Below the pieces are notes generated by a model. It worked only from the letters and a program-made list of their open reading frames with translations, ran no database searches and was not told the origin of the DNA. From assembly GCA_045541875.1 (NCBI GenBank), contig JAZQJX010000053.1, positions 1-26,444 on the forward strand: a stretch of 26,444 nt of DNA, given 5' to 3'. The stretch is from RGIG1828 sp045541875 (GTDB taxonomy: Bacteria; Bacillota; Clostridia; UMGS1810). Below, one piece after another: positions 13,243 through 21,840 of this stretch (the stretch's first letter is position 1; every line of letters begins with the position of its first letter). The position numbers and the translations under genes were made by a program.

Positions 13243-14634
13243 ATGTATCAGCAGATTATGAAAAAAGCAAAACATATATATGAATTTGTATGCCTTGCAG
13301 GTATACTTTTATTTGCTCTTCTTCCTGTTTTTATGGTTTGCGGACCTGAAAAATACGGAGTTGTATTCAAAACTTTTTCCATCATTGAAATTCTGATGCT
13401 TGCATTGTGCATCGTCGGATATCTTGTATGTTTCACACTTTCATCTTTTAAAAATACATTTCGCCAAAGTTTTTCAGATGCAAAAGCAACTCTGTGTTCT
13501 TACTTTTCAGACAAAAGATACGCTTTGATTTTCCTTTTTTCACTTGTGCTTTCTGTCATATCTGCCTGCTTTGCCAATGATAGGACAAGGGCGTTTTCAG
13601 GAACTGATTTCAGACCGGATGGTATATTGATGTATCTTTGCTTTGCAACTCTTTTCGTATTCGCATCATCTATGAAAAATAAGTATTACAAAAACACGGT
13701 AATGGTGTGTTATGTGGTGTCGTTTCTTGTAATATCATTGGTTATGGTACAGCAGTATTATGGTATAATAGGAACAGCACAAAAAGCAGACACACCTTCG
13801 TTTCTTTTGCCTTTAAAAGAATTTTACTCAGATATTGGAATTGTAACCGGACATTTTTACAAAGGAATGACCGGAACTTTTTATAATTCAAACCATATGG
13901 GATATTACATAGCCGTTTGTTCAGGTTTGTTTGCCGGGATTTTCATAAAAACCAAAAACATTTTTCTCTCAATTCCGGAAGCACTGTTGATGACATATTC
14001 TTTCTGGATACTGATTATAAATAACACTTTCGGAGCATATATTGCAGTTTTTGCAGCATTATGTATATGTGCCATATGCCTTCTCATATCAAAAAAAACA
14101 GGGATTGTAAAATCATTATTGCCGATAGTTATTTTTCTTTGCGTGAGCATTTTGGTTTCCGTATCGGACACAAGCGACAAAACATCTGTGATTGAAAAAA
14201 ATATAATCGATGTATCAAATGATGTGAAAAATATTGTCGGTGCAGACGATAAAACAGAGGCTAAAGGCGGTAACGGCAGATGGCAACTATGGATTAAGTC
14301 AATTGATATGATATCGGAAAAACCACTTTTGGGATATGGACCCGATAACCTGAAACCGCCAAGCCTGAAATTTAAAATGAAGATGGACAGAGCACACAAT
14401 GAATTTCTTGAGATTTCATCAGCCATTGGTATACCCGCGGCATTATTTTATTATATAGGGTTGATCAGTGCGCTTATAAGTGCTTTAAAAAGTAAAAACA
14501 AATCATCCGTGTCTCTTGGTGCATCAATAGCAGTTATGTCATACATTGTGTCATCTTTGTTTGGTGTGTTTTTATTCTACACAGCCTGCCACTTGTTCAT
14601 AATGTTGGGCTTTGTAAGGGATGATATTATATAA
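13243..14634 (+). CDS. O-antigen ligase/polymerase (Wzy/WaaL)-like membrane protein
   Basis: This 463-residue protein has about ten hydrophobic membrane segments. It carries the hallmarks of the O-antigen ligase/Wzy family: FYNSNHMGYY in the mid-region, the large extracytoplasmic loop with GNGRWQLWIKSIDMISEKPLLGYGPDN, and DRAHNEFLEISSAIG after it (the conserved His of the H-N-x-x-L pattern). Family members join or polymerise surface polysaccharides using lipid-linked sugars outside the membrane. In Gram-positives the acceptor could be wall teichoic-acid-like glycans or S-layer glycoproteins. The ribosome site AGGTGGG supports ATG 13243, and an in-frame TTG at 13228 is less likely. trkA follows 27 nt later, so it may be cotranscribed with potassium uptake genes. 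No glycosyltransferases lie nearby to show the substrate. Confidence 0.82.
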   Translation: MYQQIMKKAKHIYEFVCLAGILLFALLPVFMVCGPEKYGVVFKTFSIIEILMLALCIVGYLVCFTLSSFKNTFRQSFSDAKATLCSYFSDKRYALIFLFSLVLSVISACFANDRTRAFSGTDFRPDGILMYLCFATLFVFASSMKNKYYKNTVMVCYVVSFLVISLVMVQQYYGIIGTAQKADTPSFLLPLKEFYSDIGIVTGHFYKGMTGTFYNSNHMGYYIAVCSGLFAGIFIKTKNIFLSIPEALLMTYSFWILIINNTFGAYIAVFAALCICAICLLISKKTGIVKSLLPIVIFLCVSILVSVSDTSDKTSVIEKNIIDVSNDVKNIVGADDKTEAKGGNGRWQLWIKSIDMISEKPLLGYGPDNLKPPSLKFKMKMDRAHNEFLEISSAIGIPAALFYYIGLISALISALKSKNKSSVSLGASIAVMSYIVSSLFGVFLFYTACHLFIMLGFVRDDII

Positions 14635-14661
14635 TCGAAGTAATTGTAAAGGAGAAAATAT

Positions 14662-16023
14662 ATGAACATTATAATTGCCGGATGCGGAAAAGTAGGGCAA
14701 AAAATTGCACAACAACTTCACAGTGAACTTGTTCATAATATAACAGTAATAGATGTTCGTCCAAATGCAGTTCAGGATTTGGCAAATCAAACCGATGTCA
14801 TGGGGGTTGTTGGAAGCGTTATCAGTATGGATGTTATGGAAGAGGCAGGAATAAAGACTGCCGACATTTTAATTGCGGTGACAGGTTCTGACGAACTCAA
14901 TATGCTTGCATGTCTTCTTGCAAAGAAACTTGGCAAATGTCAGACAATTGCAAGGGTAAGAAAGCCTGAATATGCAAAAGTTCTGAAACTTTTCCGTGAA
15001 GAACTCAGTCTTGCACTTGTAATTAATCCTGAGCAAGCGGCAGCAAGTGAAATGGCAAGGTCACTGAGACTTCCATCTGCAATTCAGATTGATACTTTTG
15101 CAAAAAGCAGAGTTGAAATATTTAAATTCTGTGTTCCTGAAGGTTCAGTTCTTGACAATCTGAAAGTTCAGGATATTGTTGCAAAACTTAATAGCGATGT
15201 ACTTGTATGTGGTGTGGAACGTGGAGAAGAAACCTTTATTCCCGGCGGTAATTTTGTTATAAAAAGCGGGGATCTTTTGAGCATATTAACGCCAATTCAT
15301 ACAGAAGCACAGTTTTTCAAAAAAATCGGTCTTAAATCAGATGCTGTAAAGGATACCATGATTGTAGGCGGAGGAGAAACAGCCTATTATCTTGCAAGTA
15401 AACTTTGCGAAAGCGGAGTTCGGGTGAAGATAATAGAGAAAGATGAAAAACGTTGCGATGAACTTTGCCAACTTCTTCCTAAAGCGATCATAATTAACGG
15501 CGACGGAACGGATAACAATCTTTTGCTTGAAGAAGGAATAGAAACCGTAGACTCGTTTGTATCGCTCATTAACATTGACGAGGAAAATGTTCTTCTTTCC
15601 CTTTATGCAAAAAGTGTAAATAACGGAAAAGTCATAACAAAAATCAACCGTATTGCGTATGACAGAGTTATTGAGAAAATGGATCTTGGCACAACAGTCT
15701 ATCCCAAGAACATAACCTCTGAAAATATCATAAAATTTGTGAGAGCCATGAATAACAGTATGGGCAGTAACATAGAAAGTATGCATTATATTATAGGCGG
15801 AAAAGCGGAAGCGTTAGAGTTTAGAATAAAAGAGAATTCACCGATTTTAGGGAAAAGAATTGACAAACTAAATCTCAAGGATAATCTTCTCATTGCTTGC
15901 ATAACTCGCAATAACAGGGTAAAAATTCCACGTGGTAGTGATGAGTTTATGGTTGGAGATACGGTGATAATTGTCACTCTTCATTCAGGTTTTGATGACA
16001 TAGGAGACATACTTAACAGGTAG
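14662..16023 (+). CDS. trkA: Trk potassium uptake regulatory subunit TrkA
   Basis: This 453-residue cytoplasmic protein gates the TrkH potassium channel by binding NAD(H) or other nucleotides. It is a tandem duplication: RCK-N Rossmann domain 1 (starts IIIAGCGKVGQ, glycines at 7-12), TrkA-C domain 1 (about 135-215), RCK-N domain 2 (starts TMIVGGGETAYYLA, about 230), and TrkA-C domain 2 (about 370-453, with the GKRIDKLNLK segment). An acidic residue ends the second strand of each Rossmann fold (VIDVRP, IIEKDE), consistent with NAD binding. Full family length. The ribosome site AAAGGAG precedes the ATG. trkH begins 14 nt downstream. Confidence 0.95.
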   Translation: MNIIIAGCGKVGQKIAQQLHSELVHNITVIDVRPNAVQDLANQTDVMGVVGSVISMDVMEEAGIKTADILIAVTGSDELNMLACLLAKKLGKCQTIARVRKPEYAKVLKLFREELSLALVINPEQAAASEMARSLRLPSAIQIDTFAKSRVEIFKFCVPEGSVLDNLKVQDIVAKLNSDVLVCGVERGEETFIPGGNFVIKSGDLLSILTPIHTEAQFFKKIGLKSDAVKDTMIVGGGETAYYLASKLCESGVRVKIIEKDEKRCDELCQLLPKAIIINGDGTDNNLLLEEGIETVDSFVSLINIDEENVLLSLYAKSVNNGKVITKINRIAYDRVIEKMDLGTTVYPKNITSENIIKFVRAMNNSMGSNIESMHYIIGGKAEALEFRIKENSPILGKRIDKLNLKDNLLIACITRNNRVKIPRGSDEFMVGDTVIIVTLHSGFDDIGDILNR

Positions 16024-16037
16024 GAGAATAAAAACAT

Positions 16038-17480
16038 ATGAATTCAAAAAATATCAGGTATATACTTAGCCTTGTGCTTATGTGTGAAGCAGCAGGAATG
16101 ACACTTCCGCTCATATGCTCTGTAATATACGGAGAGTATGATATGGTAGGCATATGGATAGGAACTATCGCTCTTTGCTTTGTATCTGCATTGATTTTGT
16201 CCATAAAAACAAAAACAAGAAAAACAATGTATGCCCGCGATGGGTTTGTAAGTGTTGCCTTGAGTTGGGTAGTAATGAGTTTATTCGGTGCAATACCCTT
16301 TGTTATAAGTAAAACCATACCCAATTTTATAGATGCTCTTTTTGAGACAGTATCAGGATTTACAACAACCGGAGCGAGCGTAATTTCAAACCTTGATATT
16401 GTTCCTAAAAGTCTGATTTTCTGGAGGAGTTTCACTCATTGGATTGGTGGAATGGGCGTGCTTGTTTTCCTTGTTGCCCTCATACCGTCAAACAGTTCCG
16501 GAAGTTTTCATCTCATAAAAGCGGAAAGCCCGGGCCCGTCTGTAAGCAAACTTGTTCCAAAGACAAAATCAACAGCAAAGATTTTGTATCTCATATATAT
16601 TGTTATGACATTAACTCAGATAGTTCTTCTTCTTTTTGGAGGAATGAAACTTTTTGATGCTGTCACTTTGTCGTTTGGTACAGCCGGAACGGGTGGTTTT
16701 TCAATTGACAATGCCGGATTTGGACAATACTCATCATATTGTCAGATTGTTATAACTGTTTTTATGGTACTTTTTGGTGTGGATTTTTCGATATATCATC
16801 TTCTTATTATGAGAAAGTTCAGAGATGCTCTGAAATCCGAAGAACTGAGGGCATATTTTGGAATTATTATTACGTCAATAATTCTGATAAGCATAAATTG
16901 TGTGTCCTATTATTCAAATCTCTTTGAAAACATTAAACATAGTGCATTTCAGGTATCATCAATAATGACCACAACCGGTTATACCACTCAGGATTTTGAC
17001 CTGTGGCCCACATTTTCCAAAACGATTCTCGTAATTTTGATGTTTTTCGGTGCTTGTGCAGGTAGCACAGGCGGAGGAATTAAGATATCGAGAATACTTA
17101 TTATGTTAAAAAGCATAGTAAAAGAAATCAAAATAATGCTTCACCCGAAAAGCGTTTCAAAAGTAAAGTTGAACGGAAGAGTAGTGGAGCATGGAACTGT
17201 AAGGGCAATAAACGTATTCATGGTTTCATATTTTGCGATTTTTTTCGTGTCGGTTCTTTTGATAAGTATAGATAATTTTGGGTTTACCACAAATTTTACG
17301 GCTGTTGCGGCAACAATAAATAACATAGGCCCCGGACTTGAAGCAGTGGGACCAACCTGTAACTTTTCAATATATTCACCTTTGTCAACATTGGTTCTCA
17401 TAATGAATATGCTGATAGGCAGACTTGAGATTTTTCCGATAATGCTGATGTTTTACGCAGGCACCTGGAAAAAACCGTAA
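16038..17480 (+). CDS. trkH: Trk potassium uptake channel TrkH
   Basis: This 480-residue membrane protein is the ion-conducting subunit. Four pore-loop repeats of the Trk/Ktr/HKT fold can be seen: SGFTTTGAS (106-114), GTAGTGGFS (214-222), TTTGYTT (311-317) and NNIGPGLEAVGP (428-439). Each contains the selectivity-filter Gly. The intramembrane-gate-like stretch GACAGSTGGGIKISR (338-352) is also typical. About eight transmembrane helices surround these loops. The ribosome site AGGAGA overlaps the trkA stop region, so the two proteins are produced together. No terminator is obvious downstream. Confidence 0.95.
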   Translation: MNSKNIRYILSLVLMCEAAGMTLPLICSVIYGEYDMVGIWIGTIALCFVSALILSIKTKTRKTMYARDGFVSVALSWVVMSLFGAIPFVISKTIPNFIDALFETVSGFTTTGASVISNLDIVPKSLIFWRSFTHWIGGMGVLVFLVALIPSNSSGSFHLIKAESPGPSVSKLVPKTKSTAKILYLIYIVMTLTQIVLLLFGGMKLFDAVTLSFGTAGTGGFSIDNAGFGQYSSYCQIVITVFMVLFGVDFSIYHLLIMRKFRDALKSEELRAYFGIIITSIILISINCVSYYSNLFENIKHSAFQVSSIMTTTGYTTQDFDLWPTFSKTILVILMFFGACAGSTGGGIKISRILIMLKSIVKEIKIMLHPKSVSKVKLNGRVVEHGTVRAINVFMVSYFAIFFVSVLLISIDNFGFTTNFTAVAATINNIGPGLEAVGPTCNFSIYSPLSTLVLIMNMLIGRLEIFPIMLMFYAGTWKKP

Positions 17481-17498
17481 TATTATGCAACCTTTTAC

Positions 17499-17538
17499 TT
17501 TTGTATAGGGTATTATATACAAAACAGATAAATATCTG
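17499..17538. promoter_or_regulatory. Two adjacent palindromes before the SLH-protein gene
   Basis: TTTTGTATA (17499-17507) and TATACAAAA (17516-17524) form a 9-bp inverted repeat with an 8-nt spacer, directly followed by CAGATA-AA-TATCTG (17525-17538). They occupy the promoter region about 25-60 nt before the start at 17562. They may be operators, or a promoter with symmetrical flanks. No good -35/-10 pair is certain here. Confidence 0.4.
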
Positions 17539-17561
17539 ATATTTGTGAAAAGAGGGATATT

Positions 17562-19628
17562 ATGAAAAAAACAATTGCTTTTATTTTGTGTTTTGTATTA
17601 GTTTCTACAGGTATCTTATCCTATGCAAGTCCAGAAAGCGACGAAGCTATGAAGGTTCTTGCATCAATCAAGTCACGAATCCCCGATACAAACGGATTCG
17701 ATAGGTTTAACAGTTCCTATGACAAAACAGAAAATGACCTTGTATATCATTTTGAATGGAGCAAAGATTCAGATGATTCATCCTATGAGTTTATGAGTTT
17801 GTCTGTAAATTCAGAGAATGTAATCACATCATACAACCATTATGATTCAAAATATGAAAAAGGTGTTTCAAAACCTAACATCACAAGGCCAACGTCTGAT
17901 CAGATTCTTCCGGATGTTATAAATGAGTTTGAAAAAATCAATCCGTCACTTTCTGACAGTGTTATCATATCAAAATCAGATAACCGTGAAAGCCTTACAT
18001 CAAATGAATATGTTTTCAACGTTTGTCGCATATATAATGGTATACCTGTATATAATGACTCGGGATATATTTCATATAGTATTGAGTCTGAATCCATAAG
18101 AAGTTTTAATTTAAACTATACTCCCTCCCTTTCATTTCCTGATCCGGGCAATGCCATATCCTATGACGATGCAGCACAGAGTTACTTTGAAAAACTCGGA
18201 ATGAAACTTGTTTATAACACAGACTATTCCAAGACAGAAAAGACAGTATATCTTGCTTATATTCCAAGAGAAACAAATAAATACATAGATGCTCTTTCTT
18301 CTGATGTCATAGTACCCCTCAGACCGTCAAGATATGGAGAAATAAATGGCGCTGATAAAGAGATGGTTTCTGACAGTCTGAACTCATCTGCAGGCGGCGG
18401 GGGATTCAGAGAGGAACTTTCTGAGGCAGAACTTAAAGAACTTGAAAAAGTAGGAAATCTCATATCCAAAGATGAAGCAGAAAAACAAATCAGGGAAAAC
18501 AAACTCATTAATGCAGGAAATGAATATGATCTTGCAAGGGTATATCTTTCATCAAGTGACGATGAGTATTTCTATCATTTTTCCTTTGAAACAAACAATC
18601 CCGAATATGCCTATTCAAATGTGAATATGAATGCAAAAACCGGTGAGATAAGAAGCATATATCAGAGTGCTGATTATGACAGTGATGAAAAAGATGAAAT
18701 TAAAGCGGACATTGCCAGAGAATATGTGGAAACTCTTGCTCCAAAATACTATTCATCAGATGACAGCAAAAAATACCGTTTTGAATCACAAAACGGCAAC
18801 GGATTTGATTTTGTCCGCTATGAAAATGATATTCCCTATAACGATGACAGAATCTACATCAGCATAAATCCGAAAGATGAAAAAATCACATCATATAACA
18901 TAAGATTTTCAGAAACAACTTTTCCAAGTCCTGACGGAGTTGCTGAAAAATCATATGCAACAAAAAAATTCCTTGAATACTCGGATTATAAAATGTATTA
19001 CTATCCGTCTTGCTCTTCTGAAAATATGAAATATTGTGATAAAGCACTTCTTGTGTATATGCCCGATATGTCAAAATGCAGTGAGGTATATGCAAACACT
19101 TCTGAACCTGTAAGACTTTATGAACAGGCACAAATAGGAGACTATACCGACATATCAGGTCACTACGCAGAGGAAATTATAAACACCCTTTCTCGCTATG
19201 GCATAGGATTTGAGGAAGATGAATTCAGACCTGACGAGGTTATCTGCCAAAAAGATTATGTTGCACTTTTAGTGTCTGTCGTATCAAGAAATGACGGAAT
19301 TATCCTTGAAAAGTCAATGGATTACACATCCTATTACACACGTGCCGGCAACCTCGGAATTGTTAAAGAGGGTGAAAACTCTCCTGAAAGCCCCGTCACA
19401 AGAGAAAACGCGGCAGTGTATATGGTAAGGGCACTTGGATTTGAAGAAGTTGCAAAACTCGATGGCATATATGTTTCAAAATTTGCAGATGTCACAAAAA
19501 ATATAGGATATATCAGTATCCTTTCAGGTCTCGGTGTTGTAGACGGATTTGGCGGGATATTTAACCCTGATAAAAATCTTACAAGAGCAGATGCTATGAT
19601 TATGATATATAAATATCTTTCTTGCTGA
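17562..19628 (+). CDS. Secreted YcdB/PepSY-type protein with SLH repeats
   Basis: This 688-residue exported protein starts with a signal peptide (KKTIAFILCFVLVSTGILSYA). The large central part shows repeated units of about 130-180 residues with Tyr-rich strands of PepSY/YcdB type (VYNDSGYISYSIE, YSNVNMNAKTGEIRSIY, YNDDRIYISINPKDEKITSYN). YcdB-like repeats are related to propeptide or peptidase-inhibitor modules. The C terminus carries three degenerate S-layer-homology repeats, starting at about residue 526 (YTDISGHYAEEIINTL), about 585, and about 640 (FADVTKNIGYISILSGLGVVDGFGG). These should anchor it to cell-wall pyruvylated polymers. It is probably surface-attached, and its function is unknown. 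It may act with a secreted protease. Downstream lies a membrane protease gene of the CPBP family, which may be a coincidence. Confidence 0.88.
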   Translation: MKKTIAFILCFVLVSTGILSYASPESDEAMKVLASIKSRIPDTNGFDRFNSSYDKTENDLVYHFEWSKDSDDSSYEFMSLSVNSENVITSYNHYDSKYEKGVSKPNITRPTSDQILPDVINEFEKINPSLSDSVIISKSDNRESLTSNEYVFNVCRIYNGIPVYNDSGYISYSIESESIRSFNLNYTPSLSFPDPGNAISYDDAAQSYFEKLGMKLVYNTDYSKTEKTVYLAYIPRETNKYIDALSSDVIVPLRPSRYGEINGADKEMVSDSLNSSAGGGGFREELSEAELKELEKVGNLISKDEAEKQIRENKLINAGNEYDLARVYLSSSDDEYFYHFSFETNNPEYAYSNVNMNAKTGEIRSIYQSADYDSDEKDEIKADIAREYVETLAPKYYSSDDSKKYRFESQNGNGFDFVRYENDIPYNDDRIYISINPKDEKITSYNIRFSETTFPSPDGVAEKSYATKKFLEYSDYKMYYYPSCSSENMKYCDKALLVYMPDMSKCSEVYANTSEPVRLYEQAQIGDYTDISGHYAEEIINTLSRYGIGFEEDEFRPDEVICQKDYVALLVSVVSRNDGIILEKSMDYTSYYTRAGNLGIVKEGENSPESPVTRENAAVYMVRALGFEEVAKLDGIYVSKFADVTKNIGYISILSGLGVVDGFGGIFNPDKNLTRADAMIMIYKYLSC

Positions 19629-19632
19629 ACTA

Positions 19633-19677
19633 AAATGGACTGTAAATTAATTCAGCAAATTAATTTACAGTCCATTT
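19633..19677. terminator. Perfect 20-bp hairpin after the SLH-protein gene
   Basis: AAATGGACTGTAAATTAATT (19633-19652) and its exact reverse complement (19658-19677) flank a 5-nt loop CAGCA, 4 nt after the stop codon. GGGGAATTTT follows rather than a clean U-tract. It probably protects or ends the upstream message. Confidence 0.65.
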
Positions 19678-19704
19678 GGGGAATTTTATAAACAGGTGAT
19701 TAAT

Positions 19705-20673
19705 ATGACATTTAATAATACAAACAACGTGTATGTTCTTGATGATACACCACAGGAAATAGAAAGAGAGAAAAAATATGTTTCCAAACTGTTTTTCAGG
19801 ATTGTCACTTCGTCTATTTGTTCGTACATACTTGTAATTCTTATAACAGGTCTCTTGCATTTTTTCTCCTTTGATGTATATGGTGATTCTTTCATATCAC
19901 TTCTTTTGAATGATTTGTACACGATACTTGCAATATTCTTTTTTTTAATTTTGTCACTTAAATTAACACCGCAAAAACCTGTTGTCATGAAAAAAATGAC
20001 AATTTTTGAATTTTTTTCATTTGTAATGATATCCATCTTTTTAATGTTTTCAGGATCAGTCATTGGTAATATTGTTTCTGCATATGTAGGGGAGATTACC
20101 GACACGGAAATGACCAATGTTGTAGAGGAAATTGTCTCAGGATATCCCATATGGCAGATTTTTGTTGCAGTTGTAATCATTGCACCTGTTACCGAAGAGT
20201 TTTTGTTCAGAAAACTGATAATCACCCGCGTGACAAGATATGGCACAAACTTTGCCGTCATATTCTCGGGCTTGGTTTTTGGAGCGTTTCACGGGAATTT
20301 TTATCAGTTTTTCTATGCATCTGCCGTAGGAATATTGCTTTCTTATGTATATTGCGTATATGGAAAACTGAGATTTTGTATCCTGATTCACGCAATACTG
20401 AATTTTTTTGGCTCTGTCATTCCTCTCTATATATCTCAAAGCGGCGCAGGATACGAAACTGTTCAGAATTTTGTTGCATATGCATACACACTTTTGACAA
20501 TGATTTCATTCCCTGTCGGAATATTCTTTATGGTTTCATATATGAAACGTCTCAATTTTTTCACAGTAAGCGGAATTCTGATTCACCCCGAAAGGACACT
20601 TTCAAAAAATGCGGGATTTATAACATATGTCATTCTAACGGTAATTCTTTTTGTGATAAGCATATTTGCATAA
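19705..20673 (+). CDS. CPBP family intramembrane metalloprotease (CAAX protease/bacteriocin-processing)
   Basis: This 322-residue polytopic membrane protein has about eight hydrophobic helices. The three CPBP active-site motifs are intact: EEFLFR (Glu164-Glu165...Arg169), FGAFHG with His196, and HAILNF with His229 and Asn233. The Glu and His residues act as the catalytic site in Rce1-type proteases. Bacterial members are linked to bacteriocin self-immunity, maturation of exported peptides or signalling, and the substrate here is unknown. Start: CAGGTGAT (19693-19700) serves ATG 19705, while a GTG at 19696 overlaps that site. It is separated from the SLH gene by a hairpin, so may have its own promoter. 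It converges on the AraC-type gene across a bidirectional hairpin. Confidence 0.9.
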   Translation: MTFNNTNNVYVLDDTPQEIEREKKYVSKLFFRIVTSSICSYILVILITGLLHFFSFDVYGDSFISLLLNDLYTILAIFFFLILSLKLTPQKPVVMKKMTIFEFFSFVMISIFLMFSGSVIGNIVSAYVGEITDTEMTNVVEEIVSGYPIWQIFVAVVIIAPVTEEFLFRKLIITRVTRYGTNFAVIFSGLVFGAFHGNFYQFFYASAVGILLSYVYCVYGKLRFCILIHAILNFFGSVIPLYISQSGAGYETVQNFVAYAYTLLTMISFPVGIFFMVSYMKRLNFFTVSGILIHPERTLSKNAGFITYVILTVILFVISIFA

Positions 20674-20678
20674 AAATC

Positions 20679-20756
20679 AAGAGGCTGTCTCATTAACTGT
20701 ATAACTTGACAAACCCTGAGTTTGTATACATTATACGGTGATAGAGATAGCCTCTT
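20679..20756. terminator. 78-nt bidirectional hairpin, MITE-like
   Basis: The outer stem is AAGAGGCTGTCTC (20679-20691) with GAGATAGCCTCTT (20744-20756). The middle stem is CTGTATAA (20697-20704) with TTATACGG (20731-20738). The inner stem is ACAAAC (20709-20714) with GTTTGT (20720-20725). T-runs follow in both directions, so it can terminate the convergent CPBP and AraC transcripts. Its left arm shares TGTCTC[AT]TTAACTGTATAA with 3602-3620, and ends in GAGGCTGTCTC as several transposon termini do. Confidence 0.7.
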
Positions 20757-20786
20757 TTGTATTTTTTTCGGTATTGGTCAATGTTA

Positions 20787-21620
20787 TTAATCTTTTTTTG
20801 CATAATTGCCCTTGTATTGCGACGGAGACATTCCAATGTGTTCTTTAAACAGCCTGCTGAAAGTTTTTGCGACGGGAATTCCTACAATCTGTGCAACTTC
20901 ACTGACAGAATACATTCTCGATGATAAAAGTCTTGTTGCAACGTTAATTCTGTATGAATTCAGATAACTGTGAAATGTCATGCCGGTGACTGATTTGAAA
21001 ATTCTGCAGAAAGCACAATGATCATAACCTGCGCAATCAGCCGCCTCTTTGACAGTTATATTCTTGTTGTATTCTTTCCCCACAAGGTCAAAAACTTTGT
21101 GTATCTTAATATGGTTTTTGAAAATGTGCTCTCCATTGATGTTTCGCTTTTTTCTCGGCATATATCTTAAAATCTGTGCAAATATTTCACACATGAGTCC
21201 TTGCATCATCCAATCGAAAGCAATTTTTTCGTCTGTATATTCAAGATACAGTTTTTCTATAGATTTTAACAGACAACATTCATGTACATTTGCATTTTCA
21301 GGGGAAAGAAAGGGGCTTTCAAGTGTGTATGACGCTAATTCATGATAACTTGATCCGAGAAATTCCGAATCAAGTTTTATGACAAACATTTCAGTGTCAG
21401 CATTTTCAGTAACATTTTTATAGGTGGTAAGGGGACAAATTACCACAGCACATCCTTTTTCAAGATGATGTTCAACACCATCAACGGTAACGTTACTTCC
21501 GCCGTTAATGCAATATAATATTTCGGCTTCATAGTGAGAATGAAGGATGGGATTGCCGGCACCTCTGACAATACGAAGCAATTGTTTTGTGCTGATTGAG
21601 TTTGCTTTTTTATTTTCCAT
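20787..21620 (-). CDS. AraC-family transcriptional regulator with cupin sensor domain
   Basis: This 277-residue regulator has an N-terminal cupin-like ligand-binding half (HSHYEAEILYCINGGSNVTVDG, about 27-48, and a EKGCAVVICPLTTY strand). The C-terminal AraC/XylS DNA-binding half has two helix-turn-helix motifs (about 188-210 and 238-262). It ends with the family signature FSRLFKEHIGMSPSQYK. Such regulators typically sense a sugar and activate a neighbouring carbohydrate-use operon. It is divergent from the GH39 gene and probably controls it. Three repeats of TGCAAATTWWTGA in the shared intergenic region are candidate binding sites, one just upstream of its own promoter. The Cys-rich stretch (Cys196, 202, 205 and paired Cys115-116) is unusual but unexplained. 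Confidence 0.93.
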   Translation of the reverse strand: MENKKANSISTKQLLRIVRGAGNPILHSHYEAEILYCINGGSNVTVDGVEHHLEKGCAVVICPLTTYKNVTENADTEMFVIKLDSEFLGSSYHELASYTLESPFLSPENANVHECCLLKSIEKLYLEYTDEKIAFDWMMQGLMCEIFAQILRYMPRKKRNINGEHIFKNHIKIHKVFDLVGKEYNKNITVKEAADCAGYDHCAFCRIFKSVTGMTFHSYLNSYRINVATRLLSSRMYSVSEVAQIVGIPVAKTFSRLFKEHIGMSPSQYKGNYAKKD

Positions 21621-21653
21621 GTGGCTGTACCTTCCTGTTATAGCGTTTACTGC

Positions 21654-21682
21654 AGTATATCATTTGTCAAAATCAAAATCAA
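21654..21682 (-). promoter_or_regulatory. Promoter of the AraC-type regulator gene
   Basis: On the minus strand TTGATT (21682-21677), a 17-nt spacer and TATACT (21659-21654), with an extended TGA before the -10, precede the start codon by about 33 nt. The ribosome site AGGAAGG is at about 21631-21637. Confidence 0.7.
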
Positions 21683-21698
21683 TACGAAAATTTACCTA

Positions 21699-21711
21699 TG
21701 CAAATTTTTGA
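21699..21711 (+). promoter_or_regulatory. Candidate AraC-type operator, copy 1
   Basis: TGCAAATTTTTGA is one of three near-identical 13-bp sites in this divergent intergenic region, in the same orientation as the others. It lies 17 nt upstream of the -35 of the regulator's own promoter, a position suited to autoregulation or looping. Confidence 0.55.
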
Positions 21712-21840
21712 GTACAAATCATCACTGACTGGTATTGTTCACAGACCCTTGGTGTGGTAATATTATAATATGTAATGTATGTCTTGTGAGGAATGTGGCA
21801 TGGCATCTGCAAGTAATAAACAGTCCATAAATAAAACAAC

